In this document: one piece after another, positions 28,856-37,930 of the stretch
How the letters are laid out: the number at the start of each line of letters is the position of its first letter
Numbering within the stretch: the stretch's first letter is position 1
Assembly (NCBI GenBank): GCA_022708105.1
Contig: JAKIZI010000002.1
Span: 1-64,000, forward strand
DNA length: 64,000 nt
Direction: 5' to 3'
Source of the DNA: Bacteroidota bacterium
GTDB lineage: Bacteria > Bacteroidota > Bacteroidia > Bacteroidales > WCHB1-69
The notes under the pieces: model-generated
Told to the model about the DNA's origin: nothing
What the model saw: only the letters and a program-made list of their open reading frames with translations
The model's database searches: none
Position numbers and translations under genes: made by a program

Positions 28856-31681
28856 TTAAAGTTTTTTTGCCAAATACTTGCCGGTGTAGGAATGGGAGCA
28901 GTGAACCAAATCTTCCGGCGTCCCTTCGAACACAATTTTGCCGCCTTTTTCTCCGCCTTCGGGGCCCATATCTATTACCCAATCGGCACACTTAATAATC
29001 TCGGGATTATGTTCAATCACAATGATTGAATGTCCTTTTTCTATGAGTTTATTAAAAGATTGATACAGTTTATTAATATCATGAAAATGAAGTCCTGTAG
29101 TAGGTTCATCGAAAACAAAAAGAGAGCTCTGAAGGTGGTTTCCCTGAGCCAGATAATAGGCCAGTTTTACACGTTGTGCTTCTCCTCCGGAAAGAGTTGA
29201 CGAAGATTGTCCCATTTTGAGATATCCCAATCCGACCTCTTGAAGAGGAATCAATTTATTGATAATATTTTCAATGATTTTTTCTTTTTTAGGAAGCGTA
29301 GAGAAAAATTCAATTGCCTGATTAATGGTCATCTGTAACATATCCGCAATGGTTTGTCCATGGACTTTAATATCCAGAACCTCTTCCTTGAAACGGGTTC
29401 CGTGACATTCATCACAAATCAGGTCCACATCCGCCATAAATTGCATGCCAATATGAATGACGCCTTCGCCTTCACACTCTTCGCATCTGCCTCCGGCAAC
29501 ATTGAAAGAGAAAAATCCTGATTTATAATTTCGTTGTTTCGATAGGGGTTGGCTTGCAAATAATTCGCGAATATCATCATACGCCTTGACGTATGTAACA
29601 GGATTGGAACGCGATGAACGTCCGATGGGATTTTGGTCCACCATAATCACATCGTTAATTTTAGAAAAATCGGCATTAATTTTGGAGAATTTTCCCGGTT
29701 TTTCGTTTTTCTCAGTAATGATTCTTTGCAATGCCGGAACCATAATGTTTTTGATTAAAGAGCTTTTCCCCGAACCGCTCACTCCGGTAATGACCACAAA
29801 AATATCCAATGGGATTTTTACGGTAATATTTTTAAGATTATTCTCTTTGGCTCCCACAATTTCCACATAATTTCTCCATGTGCGTCTTCTTTCGGGAATA
29901 GGAATCGATAAACTGTCTTCATGTTCAGGATGGCTCATTCCACGCAAATAAGAGGCCGTCAGATTATTTTTTTCATTGATCAGAGCATCGTATTTTCCCT
30001 GAAAAATAACTTCTCCACCTAACCGTCCCGCCTTTGGTCCGATATCAATAATATAGTCGGCATGACGAATAATCTCTTCTTCATGCTCTACCACGACAAC
30101 GGTATTGCCGATATCACGGAGCCGTTTTAACACTTTAATCAAATTTTCGGTATCGCGTGCATGTAAACCTATACTTGGTTCATCGAGAATATAAAGTGAG
30201 CCTACCAAACTGCTTCCTAAAGAAGTCGCCAAATTGATACGTTGTGATTCTCCGCCGGACAGACTTCGGCTAAGTCTATTAAGCGTAAGATAACCCAATC
30301 CGACATCATTAAGAAATTGCAATCTGTTTTTGAGTTCCGTAATGATATGATGACCTATAAATTCTTCATTTGAGTTCTTATAGGTAAAGTTTTGAAAGAA
30401 GAGACTGAGATCCTCAATGGGCGTTAACAGCATGTCCGAAATTGATTTGCCTTTAACCTTAACATAGTTGGCATCTTTTCGTAATCTTGTACCCAAACAA
30501 TCAGGGCAAATGGTGCGGCCACGATATCGTGAAATTAAAACCCGATATTGAATTTTATAAATGTTGTTTTCTACATATTTAAAAAATTGCCGAATTCCTT
30601 CGATTCCGTTTTGTTCATCTCCTTCCCAAAGCAATCGATATTCTTCATCTGTCAAATGCTCAATGGCTCGATGGAGGGGGAAATCCTTTTTTACGGCCTT
30701 TTTAATAAAATATTGCTTCCATTCTTGCAGTTTTTCTCCTTTCCAGCAGGCAATGGCATCTTCAAATACAGACAAGGACTTGTCCGGAATGACCAGGTCG
30801 GGATCGATGCCGTCAATGAGTCCCAAACCTCCACAGGTAGGGCATGCCCCATAAGGATTGTTAAAACCGAAAAAATTGACTGATGGTTCTTCAAATGGAA
30901 TACCGTCCATCTCAAATAAATGACTGAAGTGGCGTTGAATCCGTGATCCATTTTCAACTTGAATGGTGCATTTTCCTTTCCCTTCATAAAAGGCAGTCTC
31001 TATGGAGTCGGATAAACGAGTCAGATGCTCTGAAATATTAGCTCTTTTGAATCGGTCAATCAATACATGGATTGATGCATTTTTATTTAGTTTTTTGGCA
31101 ATAAGGATATGGTCAATTTCCGTAATCTCTTTATTAATTAAAATCCTGCTGTACCCTTGTTTTTTGAGAATTTCTAATTGTTCGAAAGGGGTACGGTCGG
31201 AAATGATATGAAAAGGAGCCAATACATAAATTTTCGCCTCATCTGCCTGTTCATTAATAAAAGAGATAACATCAGCAACATTTTCTCTTTTTACCTCTTT
31301 GCCGCTTATGGGCGAGTATGTTTTGCCCATACGAGCGAACAGCAACTTCAAATACTCATAAATTTCGGTTGTTGTGCCAACTGTAGAACGAGGATTTCGA
31401 GAAATAACCCGTTGTTCAATTGCAATTGCCGGAGGAATTCCCTTGATACTTTCTACTTCGGGTTTGGAAATCTTGCCCATAAATTGGCGGGCATAAGAAC
31501 TCAAACTTTCGACATATCGTCTTTGTCCCTCAGCGTATAACGTATCGAAAGCCAAAGAAGATTTTCCGGATCCTGAAAGTCCCGTGATAACTACTAATTG
31601 ATTACGGGGAATATCAACATTTATGTTTTTTAGATTATTCGCCTTCGCTCCCCGTATAGAGATATATTCATCATTCGTCAT
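28856..31681 (-). CDS. uvrA: Excinuclease ABC subunit A
   Basis: Damage-recognition ATPase of nucleotide excision repair, 941 aa. It has two ABC modules: Walker A GLSGSGKSS (34-42) and GVSGSGKSS in the second half. ABC signatures RSLSGGESQR and STLSGGEAQR are present. Two zinc modules are visible: CPTCGGLG (first) and CEECEGEG...CDECHG (second). DEPSIGLH and DEPTTGLH are the Walker B motifs. All features of the canonical protein are intact, with normal length. It lies 30 bp downstream of a large secreted-protein gene. Confidence 0.97.
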   Translation of the reverse strand: MTNDEYISIRGAKANNLKNINVDIPRNQLVVITGLSGSGKSSLAFDTLYAEGQRRYVESLSSYARQFMGKISKPEVESIKGIPPAIAIEQRVISRNPRSTVGTTTEIYEYLKLLFARMGKTYSPISGKEVKRENVADVISFINEQADEAKIYVLAPFHIISDRTPFEQLEILKKQGYSRILINKEITEIDHILIAKKLNKNASIHVLIDRFKRANISEHLTRLSDSIETAFYEGKGKCTIQVENGSRIQRHFSHLFEMDGIPFEEPSVNFFGFNNPYGACPTCGGLGLIDGIDPDLVIPDKSLSVFEDAIACWKGEKLQEWKQYFIKKAVKKDFPLHRAIEHLTDEEYRLLWEGDEQNGIEGIRQFFKYVENNIYKIQYRVLISRYRGRTICPDCLGTRLRKDANYVKVKGKSISDMLLTPIEDLSLFFQNFTYKNSNEEFIGHHIITELKNRLQFLNDVGLGYLTLNRLSRSLSGGESQRINLATSLGSSLVGSLYILDEPSIGLHARDTENLIKVLKRLRDIGNTVVVVEHEEEIIRHADYIIDIGPKAGRLGGEVIFQGKYDALINEKNNLTASYLRGMSHPEHEDSLSIPIPERRRTWRNYVEIVGAKENNLKNITVKIPLDIFVVITGVSGSGKSSLIKNIMVPALQRIITEKNEKPGKFSKINADFSKINDVIMVDQNPIGRSSRSNPVTYVKAYDDIRELFASQPLSKQRNYKSGFFSFNVAGGRCEECEGEGVIHIGMQFMADVDLICDECHGTRFKEEVLDIKVHGQTIADMLQMTINQAIEFFSTLPKKEKIIENIINKLIPLQEVGLGYLKMGQSSSTLSGGEAQRVKLAYYLAQGNHLQSSLFVFDEPTTGLHFHDINKLYQSFNKLIEKGHSIIVIEHNPEIIKCADWVIDMGPEGGEKGGKIVFEGTPEDLVHCSHSYTGKYLAKKL

Positions 31682-31710
31682 GTGTCCGCCCCTGTCTCTT
31701 CTGAATTACT

Positions 31711-34557
31711 TTATCTGATAATCGTAAGCGAACTATGATATTTGGTTACTTTTACATAACTCTCATACATAAAAGTGAAGTAATAAACACCATCGGATAA
31801 TTTTGACGGGTTAAACCCTTCATTTTCATTGTAAATTGTGCCTTCTTTTATGTAAGTCTGATAGTTCTCTTTTTCATAGACCTTCTTTCCCCATCTGTCA
31901 TATACGGATAATATATTGGAGAAGTAAGGATTCATATTTTCAACAGCAAAAACATCATTTTTTCCATCACCATTCGGAGTAAGTACATTCGTAAATTTCA
32001 ACTCAGCTTCTACAATAACGACATAAGTCACAGAACTGGAACAATCATTTTCATTAGTTACGGAAAGAGTAACCTCATAATTTCCCCAGCTTTCATAGGG
32101 ATGTTCTTCAGGATTAGCTTCAGTACTAGTAGTTTCGTCACCAAAATCCCAATGCCATGTAAGGTTATCGGTCGGATCAACATCGGAAGTATTGATAAAT
32201 TCAATTGGAATATCTTCCAATGTGGAAGCAATTATGTTAGGATCGCTTTCTACTTCTACGGGAACAACTAAATTATCAATATAGGTCACAGTAAAGGATG
32301 CATCGGGTTGAGGATAAACCTCAATATAGTTAACCATAGTGGTGTCATCGGAACATCCATCGGCACTTATAATCAAAAGATAAACGGTATAAAAACCTGA
32401 ACGAGTGAGTCTGAATGTGGGGCTTCGTTGGTTGGAAGTGGCAACCGTATCGTTGGCTTCATTGAGAATAATCCATTCATACATATAGGTAAGAGCCGGA
32501 GTAGAAAGATCTGTCAATGTAATGTCTAAAGGTTGGCATCCTGCTAATTTATTGGATGAGAAGTTAGCAACGGGTTGTTCGAAAAAATCGACATTGATGG
32601 TGTCATAACTTACACAATTTAAAGTATGGCCATTATTTGAAGTAGTAACGGTTACATCAAAAGTGCCCGGTTGATCAACACTAATTGTTTCTGTAGTGGC
32701 TCCGGTGTTCCATAAATAACTAGTATTTCCATGGTTGTAATTCGGATTTAAAGTTGTAGAAGTTCCTTCGCATATTCCAACATCATCTCCAAGGTTCAAG
32801 GTTGGTGTTTGAACGACCGTCAGTGTGAATGTGCTATCATAGATACATCCATAATTGTCGATAAGTGTAAAGGTATAGTTGTAATCTCCGGCAACACTTG
32901 CATCAATTTGTGCTTCTGTATCAGATACAGGGATGAGATTATCTCCGGACCATTGAACTTGATCAACCGTTACCGTATAATCCCAAGGTTGTGGCATAAG
33001 AGATGGATCTAAGTTTAATTCCCATTCCCAAATCCAACCGTCATCAATACCCCATTGGTCACAGATTTCAATACTCCATGCTCCGTTAAGAGGACAACCG
33101 ATTAACCCTGAAAAAGAATTTACCGGATGATAGTAATTGGTTCCATTCGCACGATTTGAAGAGTCAATTGCAACACCTTGACTTACAGAGACGGTATTCC
33201 CTTGATATAGGTATCCGTTACTTGGCCCGTATGTAAATCCCTCGGTCGTATTTTGAGAAAAACAGTAATTCCATCCTGTTCCTGCATTGGCAGGATTTCC
33301 GATACACACCTGAGCGCCGCTATCGTTGTCATTGGCATCCCCCAAAAATGTACCTCCGCCGTTTTGGGATTCCATCATTACTGATTGTCCGTTGGGACAA
33401 ATCAATGCAATGGTGATATCTCCAATAAATGTATGTTCCATTGTGAAACATACTGAAATTAAGTCATTAATGGAAGATATAGTTGCTCCTAAGGGAAAAT
33501 CGGTAAAATAAACCGTAGCGTCATAGCAACGGGGAAGTCCGTAATCTTCACAACGCGGACCGTCGGGCAAGTGCAATAAGCTATCAAAAGTCAGGGAAGA
33601 TGTTTGTGTATTTGAAATGGTATCCAACGTAATCATGCTGGTTGAATCGTATCCAACAATAATATTATCAATAGTTTGGCCGGAGCAAACATCATCCAAT
33701 CGGTCAATTTGGCGAATCGGATTGTCTGAAACTCTTACCCGGATGTAGTCGATGGTTGTGGAGGGGCAGTTCTTCCAGTCTTTAATTTCCAATCGAACAT
33801 CTACTCCTCGTCCGGGAGGAAAAGTACTTGAATAAACACTATCGCCGACACCTCCAAAAACAAGATCCCCAATGTGCCAATTAAAAGTAGATGTAGCATG
33901 AGATTGTGCATACATGTGATTGTTGTCGGTATATATGGAATCAGAAGATGCTACCGCAAAAGTTGCAGCGTAATCAGGACATAAATTCATATAATAATAT
34001 CCGTCCGATGGATCCAATATCAGTGGAGGATCGCAATTGATTCGGTCGAGATGGGTCATAATGGGTTGGCAAGCTTCATGACAAGAAGTTTCTACCACCA
34101 ATCCGGTTGATTGAGTGGACCCGTTTGATTTTAAAACAATAGTAACGGCTCCATTGTCGGGATTGAGTGAATTTGCCCGAAAAGACCAACTGTCTAAGAT
34201 AATGTTGTTGGTTGAATTCCACCAGGGAGCATTCAAACTACCCATTAATACCAAATATTGCGGATTGGCAGTTCCGGCGTTATAAATATAAACTGTATCT
34301 GAAGGATCAATATCAGAACCGCTACGCAGTAAGATTTGTACGTAAGGATGAAGCGGATCATTAGAAGTTATGGTAATGGTATCGCGGCTATTGGCTTGGT
34401 AGTTGCCATTTGCACCTCCGTTATCATAAATAATAATTCCACATCCCGATACTGTTCGTTTGCTTTGATAGGGCATGTTATATGCTTGAGCCTGAACTAA
34501 AATAGGGAGACTCATTAGCATCCCAATAATGAAAATGTAGATTTTTTTTATTTTCAT
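31711..34557 (-). CDS. T9SS type B cargo protein with P-domain, PKD and gliding-motility C-terminal domain
   Basis: Large secreted protein (948 aa). Signal peptide (cleavage near VQAQA, residue 25); CUB-like N-terminal region; a proprotein-convertase P-domain-like segment (about 345-525; FIGDITIALICPNGQ); a PKD-like domain with FEQPVANFSSNKLAGCQP (about 660-740); a second PKD with WHWDFGDETTST (about 800-855). The C-terminus has the CHU_C signature LTPNGDGKNDVF and DRWGKKVYEK, used for export and attachment by the type IX system. It is probably displayed at the cell surface or released. No catalytic motif is visible. Confidence 0.88.
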   Translation of the reverse strand: MKIKKIYIFIIGMLMSLPILVQAQAYNMPYQSKRTVSGCGIIIYDNGGANGNYQANSRDTITITSNDPLHPYVQILLRSGSDIDPSDTVYIYNAGTANPQYLVLMGSLNAPWWNSTNNIILDSWSFRANSLNPDNGAVTIVLKSNGSTQSTGLVVETSCHEACQPIMTHLDRINCDPPLILDPSDGYYYMNLCPDYAATFAVASSDSIYTDNNHMYAQSHATSTFNWHIGDLVFGGVGDSVYSSTFPPGRGVDVRLEIKDWKNCPSTTIDYIRVRVSDNPIRQIDRLDDVCSGQTIDNIIVGYDSTSMITLDTISNTQTSSLTFDSLLHLPDGPRCEDYGLPRCYDATVYFTDFPLGATISSINDLISVCFTMEHTFIGDITIALICPNGQSVMMESQNGGGTFLGDANDNDSGAQVCIGNPANAGTGWNYCFSQNTTEGFTYGPSNGYLYQGNTVSVSQGVAIDSSNRANGTNYYHPVNSFSGLIGCPLNGAWSIEICDQWGIDDGWIWEWELNLDPSLMPQPWDYTVTVDQVQWSGDNLIPVSDTEAQIDASVAGDYNYTFTLIDNYGCIYDSTFTLTVVQTPTLNLGDDVGICEGTSTTLNPNYNHGNTSYLWNTGATTETISVDQPGTFDVTVTTSNNGHTLNCVSYDTINVDFFEQPVANFSSNKLAGCQPLDITLTDLSTPALTYMYEWIILNEANDTVATSNQRSPTFRLTRSGFYTVYLLIISADGCSDDTTMVNYIEVYPQPDASFTVTYIDNLVVPVEVESDPNIIASTLEDIPIEFINTSDVDPTDNLTWHWDFGDETTSTEANPEEHPYESWGNYEVTLSVTNENDCSSSVTYVVIVEAELKFTNVLTPNGDGKNDVFAVENMNPYFSNILSVYDRWGKKVYEKENYQTYIKEGTIYNENEGFNPSKLSDGVYYFTFMYESYVKVTKYHSSLTIIR

Positions 34558-34607
34558 AATTTTATTTTCAAAAAATATAATTGGATTTTTTATTTTCTAA
34601 TTTTTTT

Positions 34608-35075
34608 TTATTTGATAATAATCTTATTATCATTCAAATAACGAGATAAATTTTCTTCATAAGTCTTACGGGAATAAACAACAAAATACTTTTTCCCTTC
34701 TTCTATCACATAATAAATAGTTTCATCGTATGGAATATTTAATTCGTATAAATACGGATTAAAAGTTTTGTTTTCAAATACAACAGCCGTTTCCTGAAAT
34801 GTTCCTGTCCCGTCTTTTAAGCGAAGTTCAGAGATAAGTCCTTGGTTTATTCCGTTTTCGGGTTCTGTTTCAGAAATATAGTACATGTTATCCAAGTAGT
34901 AATTATACACAGCAATCTTGAACGAACCGCTTTCTTCCATTTGGGACAATTTTTCATTCCCAATGACTCCGATTAGCCGTTGATCCGGCTTTAATTCCAT
35001 ATTTTGAGCGTATATACTGCCTGCTACAAAGAGCAAAAAAAATAAAACCGCACTTTTTGTAAATTGATGTATCAT
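34608..35075 (-). CDS. Small secreted protein of unknown function
   Basis: 155-aa exported protein: signal peptide MIHQFTKSAVLFFLLFVAG with cleavage near IYAQN. The mature part has PDQRLIGVIGNEKLSQ and a lysine-rich end, but no family is recognised. The ATG at 35075 is chosen over an in-frame ATG at 35144. The longer form would have no signal peptide at its start, and a consensus promoter lies between the two. It is followed by the type B T9SS cargo gene 50 bp away. Confidence 0.7.
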   Translation of the reverse strand: MIHQFTKSAVLFFLLFVAGSIYAQNMELKPDQRLIGVIGNEKLSQMEESGSFKIAVYNYYLDNMYYISETEPENGINQGLISELRLKDGTGTFQETAVVFENKTFNPYLYELNIPYDETIYYVIEEGKKYFVVYSRKTYEENLSRYLNDNKIIIK

Positions 35076-35115
35076 AATGATTTTTTTAAATGTTTTTCCC
35101 TGATTTATTTTGACG

Positions 35116-35147
35116 CAAAAATATAAAAAAAAGTTGCATTTCACAAA
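35116..35147 (-). promoter_or_regulatory. Bacteroidota promoter, TTTG-N20-TATTTTTG
   Basis: On the minus strand a -33 TTTG (35144-35147) and a -7 TATTTTTG (35116-35123) are separated by 20 bp, close to the Bacteroides consensus. It lies inside the last codons of birA and fixes the downstream gene's start at 35075. Confidence 0.7.
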
Positions 35148-35887
35148 AACTTTACCTCTTTTAATCCAAAAGATGAAATATTTCCCTTTTCATCCATTAA
35201 AAGAAGCCGACCGTATAAATCTATTCCTGTGATAATTTTCATGGTTTCTATACCATTTATTAAATATAAATGTTTCTCCTGATATTGATACAAAGCATTT
35301 AAATATTCATTTTTTAAAATTAAATGATTTTGTATGTTTAATAAATGATAATCTTGTTTGAGTATATCAATAAATTTTTCTAAAAGAGATTTTGTGTCAT
35401 AGTTTTTTTCGGTAATCATTTTTAAAGAGATCGGATTCGGAATGGAAGATGAGAACTGAACTTGATTAACATTGATTCCTATGCCGGCAATAGTCCTGCT
35501 AATACAATCTCCTTCGAGAAAATGTTCAATGAGAATTCCTCCAATTTTGTCGGAGCCAACATAAATGTCATTAGGCCATTTGATCTGAACTTTTGGAAGG
35601 TAACGTAATAGTAATTTTCGAATTGCTAATGAAAAATATTGATTAAAAATGAATTGAGATACAGGTGGAAGGGGGGGGGTAAAGTAGATGCTTGCCAAAA
35701 TATTTGCTCCGTGGCTACTCTCCCATGTGTTTGTTCCTTGTCCTCTTCCATGAGTCTGTTCTGCGGTGTATACTGTATAAAATTCGGGTAAATTATTGTT
35801 AGATAAAAGCTTGTCTTCTGCCAATTTTTTAAGAAAATTATTGGTGGAATCAGTAGTGTCAATAAAATGAAATAATTTTTTTTTCAT
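35141..35887 (-). CDS. birA: Biotin-[acetyl-CoA-carboxylase] ligase, short form
   Basis: Attaches biotin to the carboxyl-carrier protein. Catalytic-loop variant GRGQGTNTW, the KWPNDIY motif and GGILIE are present. With the ATG at 35887 the protein is 248 aa and starts MKKKLFHFIDTTDSTN, the expected first strand; an ATG 27 bp upstream would add residues with no counterpart. There is no N-terminal helix-turn-helix, so it cannot act as the E. coli-type BirA repressor. Confidence 0.92.
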   Translation of the reverse strand: MKKKLFHFIDTTDSTNNFLKKLAEDKLLSNNNLPEFYTVYTAEQTHGRGQGTNTWESSHGANILASIYFTPPLPPVSQFIFNQYFSLAIRKLLLRYLPKVQIKWPNDIYVGSDKIGGILIEHFLEGDCISRTIAGIGINVNQVQFSSSIPNPISLKMITEKNYDTKSLLEKFIDILKQDYHLLNIQNHLILKNEYLNALYQYQEKHLYLINGIETMKIITGIDLYGRLLLMDEKGNISSFGLKEVKFL

Positions 35888-35901
35888 TTGACAAAAATAA
35901 C

Positions 35902-35909
35902 TATCTTTG
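35902..35909 (+). promoter_or_regulatory. Bacteroidota -7 promoter element (TATCTTTG)
   Basis: Exact TAnnTTTG match, 20 bp before the DUF4197 start, between the divergent birA and DUF4197 genes. Confidence 0.6.
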
Positions 35910-35929
35910 CCCAATAATTTAGTGAAAAA

Positions 35930-36619
35930 ATGAAAAAAATCAGATTGTTTTTATTTGCAATGCTTGCAGTTGCTTTTTCTTCTTGCTACGACGAAACCAA
36001 TGAGTTCGCTGAAAGTATGTTTACCAATGAAAAAATATCAAATGCATTAAAAAGTTGTTTGAAAATTTCAAAGGATACGGCGGTCAATAAACTCTGTATT
36101 TCTGATGGTTTTTATGAAAATGAAAGTTATTACATTAATTTACCTCAAGGACTTAATCAAATGGCTGATACATTAGCTGAATACGGGGATGAAGATATTA
36201 TTGATTCCTTGGTGTTGAAAATGAATCGTACCGCTGAAACTGTCGGGAATAAAATCTCTCAGCAATTTAATTCTACGATCACGGCAATCTCATTTTCCGA
36301 TCCTAATGAAATTTTGAATGGAAGTAGTATTTCCGCAACTTCTTATTTGAAGTTATACAAAGAAACGGCACTAATATCCTCTCTTAAAACCGAGATTGAA
36401 AATACAATGAATGCCAATGGAGGGAAAGCCTATTGGGAAGATGCGATTTCAACATACTACCAAAGGACCTCTGTTCCGATTTCCTATGATTTATATCGTT
36501 ATATGTCTGAAGAGATAATTTCGGCAATCTTTGCGGAAATGGAAAAAGAAGAGGACAATATTCGCACGCTCCCCGAGCATAGAGTGACTACGGAATTGGA
36601 GGAAGTGTTCGGCAATTAA
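35930..36619 (+). CDS. DUF4197 lipoprotein
   Basis: 229-aa lipoprotein (lipobox FSSC, Cys19). The mature region follows the DUF4197 pattern closely: LKSCLKISKDTAVNKL, a SDGFYENESYYINLP loop, MNRTAETV and SATSYLKLYKETALI. The family is common in periplasm-facing proteins of Gram-negatives, and no biochemical role is established. A two-residue-scale match to the conserved GFL/F-N and NRAAE-like motifs makes the family call firm. It is divergent from birA and 48 bp ahead of phosphofructokinase. Confidence 0.85.
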   Translation: MKKIRLFLFAMLAVAFSSCYDETNEFAESMFTNEKISNALKSCLKISKDTAVNKLCISDGFYENESYYINLPQGLNQMADTLAEYGDEDIIDSLVLKMNRTAETVGNKISQQFNSTITAISFSDPNEILNGSSISATSYLKLYKETALISSLKTEIENTMNANGGKAYWEDAISTYYQRTSVPISYDLYRYMSEEIISAIFAEMEKEEDNIRTLPEHRVTTELEEVFGN

Positions 36620-36667
36620 TTCTTTTGAATTTTTAATTTAATGTTAGACTATAATTAATCTTGATTT

Positions 36668-37900
36668 ATGAGAACGGAAAAACTTTTTTCAGGAAAAACA
36701 TTAGCTATTTTATCCGGTGGCGGTGATACCCCGGCTATTAATTCTAGTATTGAATGTGTACGGAATCGCGCCTCTATGCTTGGTTTCAAAGTGTACGGAA
36801 TTCAACGTGGATGGAAAGGCCTTTTGGGTAATGGCGATGTGGTTGATCTGACAAATATTCCATATAACGGAATTTATGGAGGAACCGCCCTTTTGTCGAG
36901 CAGAACAAATCCTTTTCCGGGAAAGAAAAATACAGAAGACCGTTCTGAACAAATATTAAGAAACATTGAACGATATAAAATTGATGTTTTGGTAACCATA
37001 GGGGGTGATGATACGAATGGGGCTGCCAAAAAATTGTATGAGCAATACGGAATTCCGGTTATCGGTTTCCCTAAAACCATTGATAATGACCTGCGGACAC
37101 ATACATTGCATCATTATGGAGGTCAACAAAATGAAACCGTACTATGTCCCGGTTTCCCTTCTGGAGCATTGGCCATTAAGAAATTAACAGCGAAATTGCA
37201 CACAACCAATGAGTCTCACCAACGAATTATGGTTCTTGAAGTGATGGGAAGAGATGCCGGATGGCTGACAGGAAGTGCCATTTTCGGAGGAGCACAGGTT
37301 GCCCTTATTCCTGAAGTTGAAATGACGAGAGAACGTAAGGATTTCTTTTTCGAATTTGTCAAGGAAAAATATATGAGATCTCCCAAACGAAGTTTGATTA
37401 TTGCAGTTTCGGAAGGCGTTCGTTGGTGGAACGAGGAAAAACAAACGTTGGATATGGTCTATGCCAGTCCTGATTTAGATGAATATGGACATCCTCGCTT
37501 CGGAGGAATCAGTGGGGTAATTGCTTCCGAAATTTCCAAAAGAACCGGTATCGAAGCCCGGGGACAAATTTCAGGATATATTCCCCGTGCCGGAAAATGC
37601 TCGGAATATGATCGCAGATTAACTTCTACGCTCGCCGATAAGGTAGTAGACCTTTTGTTGAGAGCTGACTATGGGAAAATGCCCGTGATGAAAAATATTG
37701 TTCCTTATTCCGAACTCGAAGAGTACCATACCAGTGCTATTGAAATGGGCAATATCGGCAATTTTCCTCTCCCTGAAGATTATTATAACGCAAATGAATT
37801 TTATTTTACCGACCAATATATAGATTTCCTATCCAATATTCTTGGGGCGCCTTATCGCATGGAGTTTGATTATGAATTCCCGTTGGTGATTCCTCATTAA
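36668..37900 (+). CDS. pfkA: 6-phosphofructokinase, pyrophosphate-type active site
   Basis: Phosphorylates fructose-6-phosphate in glycolysis. The N-terminal SGGGDTPAIN nucleotide/PPi loop is present. The GGDDTN motif (112-117) has Asp115 where ATP enzymes have Gly, and PKTIDND (135-141) carries the Lys typical of PPi-dependent enzymes. Together these point to PPi as phosphoryl donor, although some GGDD enzymes use ATP. Length 410 aa agrees with group II/III enzymes. murA follows 30 bp downstream. Confidence 0.88.
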   Translation: MRTEKLFSGKTLAILSGGGDTPAINSSIECVRNRASMLGFKVYGIQRGWKGLLGNGDVVDLTNIPYNGIYGGTALLSSRTNPFPGKKNTEDRSEQILRNIERYKIDVLVTIGGDDTNGAAKKLYEQYGIPVIGFPKTIDNDLRTHTLHHYGGQQNETVLCPGFPSGALAIKKLTAKLHTTNESHQRIMVLEVMGRDAGWLTGSAIFGGAQVALIPEVEMTRERKDFFFEFVKEKYMRSPKRSLIIAVSEGVRWWNEEKQTLDMVYASPDLDEYGHPRFGGISGVIASEISKRTGIEARGQISGYIPRAGKCSEYDRRLTSTLADKVVDLLLRADYGKMPVMKNIVPYSELEEYHTSAIEMGNIGNFPLPEDYYNANEFYFTDQYIDFLSNILGAPYRMEFDYEFPLVIPH

Positions 37901-37930
37901 TATTTATTAATCAGTTAATTAAATTAAATT

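Noticed and set aside
35892-35899. TATTTTTG on the minus strand as the birA promoter
   Set aside because: It is only 4 nt from the ATG, which would leave essentially no leader; no -33 element was seen.
35888-35914. Upstream ATG for birA
   Set aside because: The extra nine residues match nothing in the family, and a promoter-like TATTTTTG overlaps them.
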